A stretch of 23,956 nt of DNA from Peptoniphilus sp. (GTDB lineage: Bacteria; Bacillota; Clostridia; Tissierellales; Peptoniphilaceae). The stretch lies in the NCBI GenBank assembly GCA_029983555.1, contig JASBZH010000016.1:1-23956 (forward strand). The letters run 5' to 3'. This document shows, in pieces, positions 8,032 to 16,183 of the stretch. The position numbers were made by a program, and so were the translations under genes. The notes under the pieces were generated by a model that was given only the letters and a program-made list of their open reading frames with translations, searched no databases and had not been told where the DNA came from. Numbering within the stretch: position 1 is the first letter of the stretch; every line of letters starts with the position of its first letter.

Positions 8032-9417
8032 ATGAAAAAGGAATATTTAACACTAGATAAAATCGAAGGCTCACTTATTGAACTTTCAAATCTTCATAAA
8101 GTGAGTTATGGAGAAGTAGTAAAGATAAAATCTAAGGACGACAAAAAAGAAGAATTCGGACAAGTTATTAAAATCGACGAGGACAAAGCTGTAGTCCAAG
8201 TTTTTGGAAATAACTTGGGAGTTTCAACAGAAAATAGAAAAGTTGAATTCTCAGCACATCCATTTGAAATACCTCTTTCAAAGGATATCTTGGGAAGAGT
8301 TTTTAATGGAACAGGAACTCCGATAGATAAGGGAGGCCCAATTTATTCAAAAGACGTCTACAATGTAAACGGAAGACCAATCAATCCGGCATCTAGAGAA
8401 TATCCACGTAACTTCATTCAAACAGGAATATCTTCAATAGATGCACTTATGACTCTAATAAGGGGACAAAAACTTCCAATATTTTCAGGTTCAGGACTTC
8501 CTCACAACGAGATTGCAGCACAAATTGTAAGACAGGCAAAAATATCTGATACAGAAGGTGACAATTTTGCCATAGTTTTTGCGGCAATCGGTGTAAAGCA
8601 TGACGAGGCAGATTTCTTTAGAGAGTCATTTAAAAATTCTGGAGTAATCGATAAGGTAGCGATGTATATAAACTTTGCAGACGATCCAATTATGGAAAGA
8701 CTTATCGCTCCTAAGTGTGCGCTTACTGCAGCTGAATATTTGGCATACAAAGAAAATAAACACGTGTTAGTAATAATGACAGATATTACAGCTTATGCAG
8801 AAGCACTTCGTGAAGTTTCATCTTCAAGAGAAGAAGTTCCTTCAAGAAAGGGCTATCCAGGTCACCTTTATTCAGACCTTGCATCTCTTTATGAAAGAGC
8901 TGGTATGATTAAGGGAATCGACGGATCAGTTACGTTAATTCCAATTTTAACAATGCCTAATGACGACATAACTCACCCAATCCCTGACCTTACTGGATAT
9001 ATTACTGAAGGACAAATCGTAGTATCAAGAGATCTTTCTTCAAAAGGAGTTTATCCACCAATAGATGTACTGCCTTCACTTTCAAGACTTATGAAGGACG
9101 GCATTGGCGAGGGATATACAAGGGAAGATCATCCGGATCTATCTTCACAATTATTTGCATCATATTCAAAAGTTCAAGAAACAAGAGCTCTTGCACAAAT
9201 AATTGGAGAAGATGACATTTCTGATGACGACAAACTTCTTTTAAAATTTGGAGAAGAATTTGAAGAAAAGTTTTTGTCACAAGATGAGACAGAAAATAGA
9301 AGTATAGAAGAAACGCTAGATCTTGGATGGAAATTATTAAAGATACTTCCTTCAAGAATGATAGACAGAATAGATCCAAAATTAAAACAAAAATATCTAG
9401 GTGAAAACAATGGCTAA
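8032..9417 (+). CDS. ntpB: V-type ATPase subunit B (non-catalytic)
   Basis: The 461-residue non-catalytic partner of subunit A in the A3B3 hexamer. It has the three-domain layout of the family but no Walker A loop: the corresponding site (from about residue 151) reads FSGSGLPHNEIAAQI, as is normal for B subunits. Other family marks are FAAIGVKHDEADFF, DITAYAEALREVSSSREEVPSRKGYPGHLYSDLASLYERAG, split here as MTDITAYAEALREVSSSREE and KGYPGHLYSDLASLYERAG, and a late GEGYTREDHPDLSSQLFASY. It starts at ATG 8032 with GAGGTG about eight bases upstream, ten bases after subunit A, and overlaps subunit D by 8 bases. Confidence 0.96.
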   Translation: MKKEYLTLDKIEGSLIELSNLHKVSYGEVVKIKSKDDKKEEFGQVIKIDEDKAVVQVFGNNLGVSTENRKVEFSAHPFEIPLSKDILGRVFNGTGTPIDKGGPIYSKDVYNVNGRPINPASREYPRNFIQTGISSIDALMTLIRGQKLPIFSGSGLPHNEIAAQIVRQAKISDTEGDNFAIVFAAIGVKHDEADFFRESFKNSGVIDKVAMYINFADDPIMERLIAPKCALTAAEYLAYKENKHVLVIMTDITAYAEALREVSSSREEVPSRKGYPGHLYSDLASLYERAGMIKGIDGSVTLIPILTMPNDDITHPIPDLTGYITEGQIVVSRDLSSKGVYPPIDVLPSLSRLMKDGIGEGYTREDHPDLSSQLFASYSKVQETRALAQIIGEDDISDDDKLLLKFGEEFEEKFLSQDETENRSIEETLDLGWKLLKILPSRMIDRIDPKLKQKYLGENNG

Positions 9418-10054
9418 AAAAGTTATCCCTACAAAAGCAAATTTAATAGCTTCTAAAAATGCACTTGAACTTGCAGAAAAGGGATATGATCTATTGGACA
9501 AAAAGCGAACTGTTTTAATTAAAGAGATGATGGATCTAAATAAAAACGCTAAAGCTCTACAAGATGAAATTGAAGAGAAGTTTCAAACTTCCTACGGCAG
9601 TTTAATTGAGGCTACAATTTCTATGGGAGCAATTTCTGTAAAGGAAATTTCTGAATCTAAAGTAAAAGAACCTGAATACAAAATACTTTCTCGTTCAGTA
9701 ATGGGTCTTGAGCTTCCGGAGATAAAATATCCAAAAAGAGAAATGGTGGCAGACTATTCTTTTCACAACTCCAATACCGATTTTGACGAGGCAAATATAA
9801 ATATGGAGGAGATACTTCCTCTAATCTATAAACTTGCAGAAGTTGAAACTTCAGTATTTAGACTGGCAAATGAAATTAAAAAGACTTCAAAAAGAGCAAA
9901 TGCCTTGGATAAAATTCAAATACCAAAGCACAAAGCTATAATAAAAGAAATAGATGATATCCTCGCAGAAAAAGAAAGAGAAGACTTCTTTAGACTTAAG
10001 AAAGTTAAGAACAAGAAGAACAGAAAAAAAGAAGTTGAAGAGGTTGAAAATTAA
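9410..10054 (+). CDS. ntpD: V-type ATPase subunit D (central shaft)
   Basis: A 214-residue helical protein of typical D length, forming the long coiled-coil rotor axle. The N terminus after MAKK (VIPTKANLIASKNALELAEKGYDLLDKKRTVL) fits the family pattern PT-x2-L-x2-K-x2-L-x2-A-x2-G-x2-LL-x2-KR; shown in full only as PTKANLIASKNALELAEKGY. The C-terminal helix has KKTSKRANALDKIQIP, the other conserved D segment. The true start is ATG 9410, because AGGTGA is five bases upstream; the GTG at 9401 is part of that ribosome-binding site. It is the last gene of the operon and is followed by a strong terminator. Confidence 0.94.
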   Translation: MAKKVIPTKANLIASKNALELAEKGYDLLDKKRTVLIKEMMDLNKNAKALQDEIEEKFQTSYGSLIEATISMGAISVKEISESKVKEPEYKILSRSVMGLELPEIKYPKREMVADYSFHNSNTDFDEANINMEEILPLIYKLAEVETSVFRLANEIKKTSKRANALDKIQIPKHKAIIKEIDDILAEKEREDFFRLKKVKNKKNRKKEVEEVEN

Positions 10055-10112
10055 ATATAATTAAATGTTTTATTTATCCGAAGAGATTGAGGTTAAGTAT
10101 AAAGCTTTTTTT

Positions 10113-10151
10113 AAAACCAGAGTTAGTAATTGTACTATCTCTGGTTTTTTT
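10113..10151 (+). terminator. V-ATPase operon terminator
   Basis: AAACCAGAG (10114-10122) pairs with CTCTGGTTT (10139-10147). After one T-T mismatch the stem continues as TAGTA with TACTA around a 4-nt loop. The stem ends in a run of T (10145-10151). Confidence 0.9.
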
Positions 10152-10520
10152 ATAACTTTTTATAGATTTATGAATTTAAAAATATACGGAAATTAAAGTC
10201 GTAATTATTTATATATGTAAACTTTTAATGTATTAGAAATTGTACTTCAAATACTTAAATCCAGCAGTTTTCATTATTATTTTGAGAATTATTTTGACGT
10301 AAAAATTATTTTTTTAAAAATTTTATAAATTTTGTTGTAATTTTTATTATAGATATGATACTATACATTTAATTTAATTTAATTCCAAAAGCACTTTACA
10401 GTGCTATCAATTAGAAGCTTTTTAAAATTAAACATTTATACAATATTAATTTTAATCTATTATCTATGAAATTATTTTCATGGAATGAAAAGAAAAGCGC
10501 TTAACTATCGATTTTACTCC
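10152..10520. other. AT-rich intergenic region before transporter operon 1
   Basis: No open reading frame with a ribosome-binding site is seen. The stretch holds a weak upstream promoter-like pair (TTGTTG 10332-10337, 16-base spacer, TATGAT 10354-10359), three TTTAA units at about 10369-10383, a small hairpin AGCACT-TTAC-AGTGCT (10390-10405), a TGAAA-N4-TTTCA dyad (10467-10480) and a palindrome AAGCGCTT (10495-10502). Confidence 0.5.
10467..10480. promoter_or_regulatory. Candidate IclR-type operator upstream of transporter operon 1
   Basis: TGAAA-TTAT-TTTCA is a perfect dyad (ATGAAA/TTTCAT when extended by one base each side) with the same arms and spacing as the dyad in the IclR promoter. 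It lies about 64 bases upstream of the operon 1 -10 box, a position that would fit activation or upstream-bound repression. Binding is inferred. Confidence 0.35.
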
Positions 10521-10549
10521 TTTCAATTTATAAAGTAATCTGATATAAT
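10521..10549 (+). promoter_or_regulatory. Promoter of peptide transporter operon 1
   Basis: Extended -10 TGA-TATAAT (10541-10549) within TCTGATATAATTTAT, with a weak -35 TTTCAA (10521-10526) at a 17-base spacing. The same 15-nt block precedes transporter operon 2 (16893-16907). Confidence 0.7.
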
Positions 10550-10625
10550 TTATAAAAATAAATGCTTTGGGATATACATAGCATAGTTTTAAAAATTGTA
10601 TTTAGAAAGTTTTTTAAACTGGTAC

Positions 10626-10659
10626 TACAAATGTTTTCCTAAAGCGTAGTATAGGAGGA
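10626..10659 (+). promoter_or_regulatory. Leader element with possible RBS-sequestering hairpin, operon 1
   Basis: The block TACAAATGTTTTCCT (10626-10640) is identical to one in the operon 2 leader. Its UUUUCCU (10634-10640) can pair with AGGAGGA (10653-10659) over 7 bp, two of them G-U, around a 12-nt loop, covering the Shine-Dalgarno site. The ATG at 10631 opens only a 3-codon frame (ATG TTT TCC TAA). Confidence 0.45.
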
Positions 10660-10665
10660 TTTATT

Positions 10666-12192
10666 TTGAAAAAGAAAACACTTATTATCATGGCGTTAAT
10701 ACTTACATTTGTATTAACAGCTTGTGGCGGAGGAGCAAGCGGTTCTGAAGATACTTTGACAGTAGCCATGCCATCAGATGCTGTTTCTCTTGATCCAACA
10801 CAAACAAACGATACTTATTCAAGTAACGTAAGTTTCCAAATTTTTGAAGGACTTGTAACTCACGACAAAGATAACAACATTGTTCCAGTTCTTGCAGAAA
10901 GCTATGAACAAGTTGACGATGTTACTTATCGTTTCAAAATCAGAGAAGGCGTTAAGTTCCACAATGGCGAAGAGCTTACACCAGCTGATGTTGTATTCTC
11001 TATAAAGAGATGTATTGATGCTCCAAACATCAAGCACTTATTTAACGTAATCGATCCAGAATCTGTAAAGGATATTGGAGACAACACTGTTGAATTCAAA
11101 TTAGTTGCACCTTACACACCAATTCTTCACAACTTATGTCACCCAGGCGCATTTATTCAAAATGAAAAAGCTGTTAAAGACGGCGGAGACAGCTATCAAA
11201 TGAACCCAGTAGGAACTGGTCCATACAAATTTGTTTCTTGGGCTAAAGCTGACAACATTCAACTTGAAAGAAACGAAGAGTATTGGGGAGATGCTGCCAA
11301 AACAGCTAAAGTTACTTTCAGAATTATCCCTGAAGGAACAAATAGAACTATCGAACTTGAAAGTGGCGGAGTTGATTTAGCTTACGATATTATTCCAAAT
11401 GATATTAAGAAAATTTCTGAAAATGACGAACTTCAATTATTTGATGATTTTTCACTAGGAACTCAATACATTGGTATAAATATTTCTCACGCTCCTCTTG
11501 ATGATTTAAGAGTTAGACAAGCTATTAGATGCGGAATTGATCTTGATCAAATAATCCAAGCTGTATGGATGGGAGTTAGTGAAACTGCTACAGGCCCAAT
11601 GCCAGATGCAATTAACTATGGTATACCTGATCAGTTCCCTCTAGAAAAAAGAGATGTTGAAAAAGCTAAAGCACTTCTTGCTGAAGCGGGATATCCTGAT
11701 GGAATTGACATTTCAATGGCAACTTCCGACAAGAAAGAAAGAATTGATATTGCAACAGCAATGAAAGAACAACTTGCTGAATGTAATATTAGAATGAACA
11801 TTGAAGTTCTTGAATGGTCTGCATACTTAAAGAAACTTGAAAGTGGAAACTCTGACTTATTCCAACTTGGTTGGACAGCAGATGCACCTGATGCAGACGG
11901 AATGTTATATCCAAACTTCCACTCTTCTCAAGTAGGACCTGGTGGAAACTATACTTTCGTAAAAGATAAAGAACTTGATGCTCTACTTGACAAAGCAAGA
12001 CTTCTTCCTGAAGGAGAAGAAAGAGCAAAAGCTTATGCAGATATTCAAAGAATTATCATGGACAAATGCTATTGGATACCAAGCTATTTTGAAGAAAAAT
12101 ACGTAGGTGCTAGAGCAAACGTTCAAAACTTCCCAATGAACGTAATGGGATGGTATCCACTTAAGGATGTATCCAAAGGCGAAGCTAAATAA
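10666..12192 (+). CDS. dppA: Peptide ABC transporter substrate-binding lipoprotein (SBP family 5)
   Basis: A 508-residue extracellular lipoprotein that captures peptides for import. It has a lipoprotein signal peptide with lipobox LTAC (Cys20), then a GGGASGS linker. The mature part is typical of the DppA/OppA-type binding-protein family: DAVSLDPTQTNDTYSSNVS near the start, FEGLVTHD, VKFHNGEELTPADVVFSIKR, GTGPYKFVSW, DLRVRQAIRCGID and a late GWTADAPDADGMLYPNFHSS. Its size and the last segment are closer to DppA than to the longer OppA, so short peptides are the likely cargo, but heme, glutathione or nickel chelates cannot be excluded. It starts at TTG 10666, six bases after a perfect AGGAGGA. 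An intercistronic hairpin follows it. Confidence 0.88.
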   Translation: MKKKTLIIMALILTFVLTACGGGASGSEDTLTVAMPSDAVSLDPTQTNDTYSSNVSFQIFEGLVTHDKDNNIVPVLAESYEQVDDVTYRFKIREGVKFHNGEELTPADVVFSIKRCIDAPNIKHLFNVIDPESVKDIGDNTVEFKLVAPYTPILHNLCHPGAFIQNEKAVKDGGDSYQMNPVGTGPYKFVSWAKADNIQLERNEEYWGDAAKTAKVTFRIIPEGTNRTIELESGGVDLAYDIIPNDIKKISENDELQLFDDFSLGTQYIGINISHAPLDDLRVRQAIRCGIDLDQIIQAVWMGVSETATGPMPDAINYGIPDQFPLEKRDVEKAKALLAEAGYPDGIDISMATSDKKERIDIATAMKEQLAECNIRMNIEVLEWSAYLKKLESGNSDLFQLGWTADAPDADGMLYPNFHSSQVGPGGNYTFVKDKELDALLDKARLLPEGEERAKAYADIQRIIMDKCYWIPSYFEEKYVGARANVQNFPMNVMGWYPLKDVSKGEAK

Positions 12193-12201
12193 TTTTTATT
12201 A

Positions 12202-12240
12202 AAACAGTTGTGAGGCCGAGTCCTTACAACTGTTTGATTT
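12202..12240 (+). terminator. Intercistronic hairpin / partial terminator, operon 1
   Basis: A 14-bp stem (12202-12215 with 12222-12235, one G-U pair) has a 6-nt loop and is followed by GATTTT, a weak T-run. Sitting between the binding-protein and permease genes, it probably stabilises the upstream message or lets only part of transcription continue. Confidence 0.7.
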
Positions 12241-12255
12241 TAAAAAGGTGGTTAT

Positions 12256-13185
12256 ATGGCAAAATATGTTTTAAAAAGATTTTTATTTTTAATACCTATC
12301 ATGCTTGGAGTAAGTTTTATAGTTTTCGGACTACTCTATTTAACTCCAGGAGATCCTGCGAGAAACGCACTTGGACCTAACGCATCTGAACAAGCTGTTC
12401 AAGAGCTTAGAGAAGATATGGGTCTTAATGATCCTTTCTTGGTTCAATATGGTAGATATGTTAAGAATATAGTTACAAAAGGAGATTTGGGACAATCTTA
12501 TATAACTAGAGTCCCAGTAGTTAATGAAATTTTTTCTAGAGCACCAGCTACAGTTAGACTTGCATTTTTCTCAATACTTTTGGCGGTGATTATAGGAATA
12601 CCGATTGGAATAGTATCGGCAGTCAAACAGTATTCGGCGTTTGACAATATTACAATGATTTTTGCACTTATCGGTTTATCAATGCCAGTATTCTGGCTTG
12701 GTTTGTTACTTATAATGTTATTCTCGGTAAAACTTGGATGGCTTCCTTCTTCAGGATTTTCAACTCCATCTCACATGATTCTTCCATGTTTGGCACTTGG
12801 ACTTCAACAAGTTGCAGTTATTACGAGAATGACTAGATCTTCAATGCTCGAAGTTATTAGACAAGATTATATAAATACAGCAAGAGCAAAGGGACAAAGA
12901 GAAAAGGTCGTAATCCTACATCACGCCCTTAAAAATGCTCTTATCCCAGTAATCACAGTTGTAGGTCTATCTTTTGGACAACTTATGGCTGGAGCACTTA
13001 TGACAGAAGTTATATTTTCAATTCCTGGAATAGGAAGACTTATGGTAGATTCAATCAAAATGAGAGATACTCCAATGGTACTTGGTTGTGTACTATTTGT
13101 TGCTATAACTTTCTCAATAGTAAACTTAATAGTTGACCTTGTATATACTTTCGTAGATCCAAGAATTAAGACTAAATTTGTATAA
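12256..13185 (+). CDS. dppB: Peptide ABC transporter permease (DppB-type)
   Basis: A 309-residue inner-membrane permease with six or so hydrophobic segments. The N-terminal family signature is YVLKRFLFLIPIMLGVSFIV followed by TPGDPA. The cytoplasmic EAA-like loop DYINTARAKGQ, followed by LKNALIP, contacts the ATPase. It pairs with the DppC-type permease encoded next to form the channel. ATG 12256 has AAGGTGG upstream. The gene lies 63 bases after the binding-protein gene, across the intercistronic hairpin, so it is likely expressed at a lower level. Confidence 0.93.
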   Translation: MAKYVLKRFLFLIPIMLGVSFIVFGLLYLTPGDPARNALGPNASEQAVQELREDMGLNDPFLVQYGRYVKNIVTKGDLGQSYITRVPVVNEIFSRAPATVRLAFFSILLAVIIGIPIGIVSAVKQYSAFDNITMIFALIGLSMPVFWLGLLLIMLFSVKLGWLPSSGFSTPSHMILPCLALGLQQVAVITRMTRSSMLEVIRQDYINTARAKGQREKVVILHHALKNALIPVITVVGLSFGQLMAGALMTEVIFSIPGIGRLMVDSIKMRDTPMVLGCVLFVAITFSIVNLIVDLVYTFVDPRIKTKFV

Positions 13186-13197
13186 GGAGGGATTTTT

Positions 13198-14184
13198 ATG
13201 AAAGATGTTAAAGACGAAAAAGACATAAAAGACGTAGAAGACGTAAAAGACATAGACGATATAGAAATAAAAGCAGAAGAAATCCCTTCATCAGATCCAG
13301 TTATCGAACAAAACGCAGAATATGTCCATGCAAAGAGAGGGCGTTTTAGAAATGCAAAAGATATTTGGATAAGAATGAGAAGGAATAAGCTCGCTATGGT
13401 TGGACTTGCAATTATTATAATTTTATTTTTAGTGGCAATATTTGCCGATGTAATTGCACCTTATGGATTTGCCGAGCAAGATCTTTCTAATCAATTTGCA
13501 AAACCATCTAGTGAGCATATCTTTGGTACTGACGACTTAGGCCGTGATATATTCTCAAGAATTGTCTATGGATCTAGAATTTCACTAAAAGTTGGTTTTA
13601 TTTCAGTTGGTATTGCTCTTGTTGTTGGTACAACTATAGGAGCTGTCACTGGATATTTTGGTGGAAGAGTAGATAATGTATTGATGAGATTTATTGATAT
13701 ACTTCAGTCCATTCCAGATACACTTCTTGCTATTGCAATTCTTGCAGCACTTGGACCTGGACTTGGGAACTTGATGATTGCAGTTGGTATTGCTGCTATA
13801 CCTGGTTATGCCCGTATAGTTAGATCTTCGGTTCTTTCAATACGAGATATGGAATTTATAGAAGCCGCAAAGGCAGCGGGATCTTCAAACTCTAGAATAA
13901 TATTTAAACATATTATTCCAAATTGTCTTGCACCAATAATTGTACAAGCAACACTTGGTGTTGCGTATGCAATCTTAAATGCAGCTGGACTTTCATTTAT
14001 AGGACTTGGACTAGAACCACCAACTCCTGAATGGGGAGCTATGTTATCTGGCGGAAGAACTTTTATAAGGGACTATCCACACCTTACAGTTTTCCCTGGA
14101 TTTGCAATTGTAATTACAATATTTGCACTTAATGTACTTGGCGACGGTCTAAGAGATGCTCTTGACCCTAAACTAAAGAGATAG
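13198..14184 (+). CDS. dppC: Peptide ABC transporter permease (DppC-type)
   Basis: A 328-residue permease. After a hydrophilic N terminus comes the usual DppC start (FRNAKDIWIRMRRNKLAMVGL), given here only in part as IWIRMRRNKLAMVGL, then HIFGTDDLGRDIFSRIVYGSR, seen as GTDDLGRDIFSRI, and an EAA loop with FIEAAKAAGSSNSRI. The first 30 residues are an unusual acidic/basic low-complexity stretch of KDV/KDI/EDV-type units (MKDVKDEKDIKDVEDVKDID); the equivalent protein of operon 2 lacks it. ATG 13198 follows AAGGAGG by seven bases, so the extension appears to be translated. It begins 12 bases after dppB. Confidence 0.93.
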   Translation: MKDVKDEKDIKDVEDVKDIDDIEIKAEEIPSSDPVIEQNAEYVHAKRGRFRNAKDIWIRMRRNKLAMVGLAIIIILFLVAIFADVIAPYGFAEQDLSNQFAKPSSEHIFGTDDLGRDIFSRIVYGSRISLKVGFISVGIALVVGTTIGAVTGYFGGRVDNVLMRFIDILQSIPDTLLAIAILAALGPGLGNLMIAVGIAAIPGYARIVRSSVLSIRDMEFIEAAKAAGSSNSRIIFKHIIPNCLAPIIVQATLGVAYAILNAAGLSFIGLGLEPPTPEWGAMLSGGRTFIRDYPHLTVFPGFAIVITIFALNVLGDGLRDALDPKLKR

Positions 14185-14197
14185 GAGGTAGTAGTAT

Positions 14198-15184
14198 ATG
14201 GATGATTTATTGACAATAAAAAATTTAACTGTTGAATATATTACAGACTCCGGAAAAGTAGAAGCAGTAAATAATTTAAATATGAAAGTTGGAGTTAGAC
14301 AAACAGTTGGATTTGTTGGAGAAACTGGCGCAGGCAAAACTACAACAGCCAAAGCCATTATGAAACTTATTCAAACTCCACCAGGATATATTAAAAGCGG
14401 AGAGATTTATCTTGGAGGACAAAATCTTTTTGAAGTAAAAGAAAAGGACATGTTCAATATCAGAGGAGACAAAGTTTCTATGATATTCCAAGATCCAATG
14501 ACATCACTAAATCCAATAATGACTATTGGAGATCAAATAAAAGAAGTAATAGAACTTCACCAAAAGGTATCTAAAGACGAGCTAGATGCTAAGACAAAAG
14601 AAATGCTCAGTCTAGTTGGAATTAGACCTGAGAGAATTAACGACTACCCTCACGAATTTTCGGGAGGTATGAAACAGAGAGTTGTAATCGCAATGGCTCT
14701 TGCTTGTAACCCAGAGCTTATCATTGCAGATGAACCTACAACTGCCCTTGATGTAACAATACAAGCACAAGTATTGGAACTTATGAAGGATTTAAAAGAA
14801 AAATATAACACTTCAATGATTTTAATTACTCACGACCTTGGAGTAGTAGCAGAAACTTGCGACAAAGTTTGCGTAATATATGCAGGAACAATAGTTGAAG
14901 ATTCAGGTGTAGAGGATATTTATGAAAAGCCACTTCACCCTTACACAGTTGGACTTTTCGATTCAATTCCATCACTAGATGAAGATGTAGAAAGACTTAC
15001 AGTAATACCTGGAGCAACTCCAGACCCTTCTAATCTTCCAGATGGTTGCAGATTCCACCCAAGATGTAAAAAATGTATGGACATTTGCAGAGAAAAATTT
15101 CCAGAAATGAGAGAAGTTAAGCCGGGACACTTTGTAGCTTGTCACCTTTATGACGGCATAGGTGAGGTGAAAAATAATGCATAA
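14198..15184 (+). CDS. dppD: Peptide ABC transporter ATPase (DppD-type)
   Basis: A 328-residue ATP-binding subunit. Walker A is GETGAGKT (41-48), the signature is FSGGM (154-158), and Walker B is LIIADEPTTALDV. The C-terminal oligopeptide-transporter extension holds a cysteine group C-x5-C-x2-C-x3-C plus a final VACHL. E. coli-type DppD/DppF proteins bind an iron-sulfur cluster through cysteines in this region, so one is plausible here. It hydrolyses ATP with the DppF-type partner to drive import. ATG 14198 is nine bases after AGGAGGT, which overlaps the dppC stop. The 3' end overlaps dppF by 8 bases. Confidence 0.94.
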   Translation: MDDLLTIKNLTVEYITDSGKVEAVNNLNMKVGVRQTVGFVGETGAGKTTTAKAIMKLIQTPPGYIKSGEIYLGGQNLFEVKEKDMFNIRGDKVSMIFQDPMTSLNPIMTIGDQIKEVIELHQKVSKDELDAKTKEMLSLVGIRPERINDYPHEFSGGMKQRVVIAMALACNPELIIADEPTTALDVTIQAQVLELMKDLKEKYNTSMILITHDLGVVAETCDKVCVIYAGTIVEDSGVEDIYEKPLHPYTVGLFDSIPSLDEDVERLTVIPGATPDPSNLPDGCRFHPRCKKCMDICREKFPEMREVKPGHFVACHLYDGIGEVKNNA

Positions 15185-16130
15185 TGAAACATTAATATCA
15201 GTAAAAAATGTAAAAAAATATTTTGATGTAAAAGCTGGAACACTTCATGCAGTAGACGACGTGTCATTTGACATAAAAAAAGGTGAGACACTTGGACTTG
15301 TAGGAGAAAGTGGATGTGGAAAATCTACAGTAGGTAGAGCTATTATTAGGCTTCATGAGCCGACTGCTGGAGATGTCATACTAGATGGAAAATCAATTTT
15401 AGAATACAAATCTAGAAAAGAACTAAAGACTCTTCGTCAAAAGATGCAGATAGTTTTCCAAGATCCATATTCATCACTTAATCCAAGAATGAGCACTTTC
15501 GATTTGATTGCAGAGCCTCTTAGAGTAAACGGAAATATAAAAGGTGAAGAACTTGAAAATCGCGTCTACAAAATGATGGATACAGTAGGTCTAGAAGATA
15601 GACTTGCAGATTCTTATCCTCACGAACTTGACGGCGGTAGGAGACAGAGAATAGGTATTGCTCGTGCACTTATATTAAAACCAGAATTTATAGTTATGGA
15701 CGAACCTGTATCTGCCCTTGACGTATCAATTCAAGCGCAAGTTTTAAACCTTTTAGATAGAGTTCAAGATGAATTTGAGCTAACTTATCTATTTATATCT
15801 CACGACCTTTCAGTAGTAAGGCATATAAGCGATAGAATAGCAGTAATGTATTTGGGAAAAATCGTAGAAATTACAGATTATAAATCAATATTTGTAAATC
15901 CACTCCACCCATATACACAGGCGCTTTTATCAGCAATACCAATTCCAAAATATGGATATGAGAGGGAGAGAATATTCCTAGAAGGCGATGTACCTTCGCC
16001 AATAGATCCAAAACCTGGTTGCAGGTTTGCTGGAAGATGCAGAAAGTGCATGGAAATTTGTAAAGAAAGCATGCCGCCGCTTAAAGAAATTAAGCCTGGT
16101 CACTTTGTAGCATGCCATTTATATGACTGA
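15177..16130 (+). CDS. dppF: Peptide ABC transporter ATPase (DppF-type, LDGGR signature)
   Basis: A 317-residue ATP-binding subunit. Walker A is GESGCGKS (43-50) and Walker B is FIVMDEPVSALDV. The ABC signature reads LDGGR (151-155) instead of LSGGQ, so the serine that normally contacts the nucleotide is Asp152. I recall this form from other Firmicute DppF proteins; it suggests one weakened ATP site in the heterodimer with DppD. The operon 2 counterpart keeps LSGGQ. The C terminus has the C-x5-C-x2-C-x3-C group and ends GHFVACHLYD. GAGGTGA precedes ATG 15177, which overlaps dppD. It is the last gene of operon 1. Confidence 0.94.
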   Translation: MHNETLISVKNVKKYFDVKAGTLHAVDDVSFDIKKGETLGLVGESGCGKSTVGRAIIRLHEPTAGDVILDGKSILEYKSRKELKTLRQKMQIVFQDPYSSLNPRMSTFDLIAEPLRVNGNIKGEELENRVYKMMDTVGLEDRLADSYPHELDGGRRQRIGIARALILKPEFIVMDEPVSALDVSIQAQVLNLLDRVQDEFELTYLFISHDLSVVRHISDRIAVMYLGKIVEITDYKSIFVNPLHPYTQALLSAIPIPKYGYERERIFLEGDVPSPIDPKPGCRFAGRCRKCMEICKESMPPLKEIKPGHFVACHLYD

Positions 16131-16150
16131 TAATTTAATAAAAATAATGA

Positions 16151-16183
16151 CAGCTCTAATATAAAATTTAGAGCTGCTTTTTA
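16151..16183 (+). terminator. Terminator of transporter operon 1
   Basis: CAGCTCTAA (16151-16159) pairs with TTAGAGCTG (16168-16176) around an 8-nt loop, followed by CTTTTTATT. The CAGCTCT stem sequence recurs in the operon 2 terminator. Confidence 0.88.

Noticed and set aside
5664..9410. Minus-strand frames within the V-ATPase genes
   Set aside because: All lie opposite strongly conserved coding sequence, have no ribosome-binding sites and encode low-complexity Leu/Phe/Ser-rich peptides.
10369..10383. TTTAA triplicate as a regulatory repeat
   Set aside because: Short A/T-only repeats are expected by chance in such AT-rich intergenic DNA.
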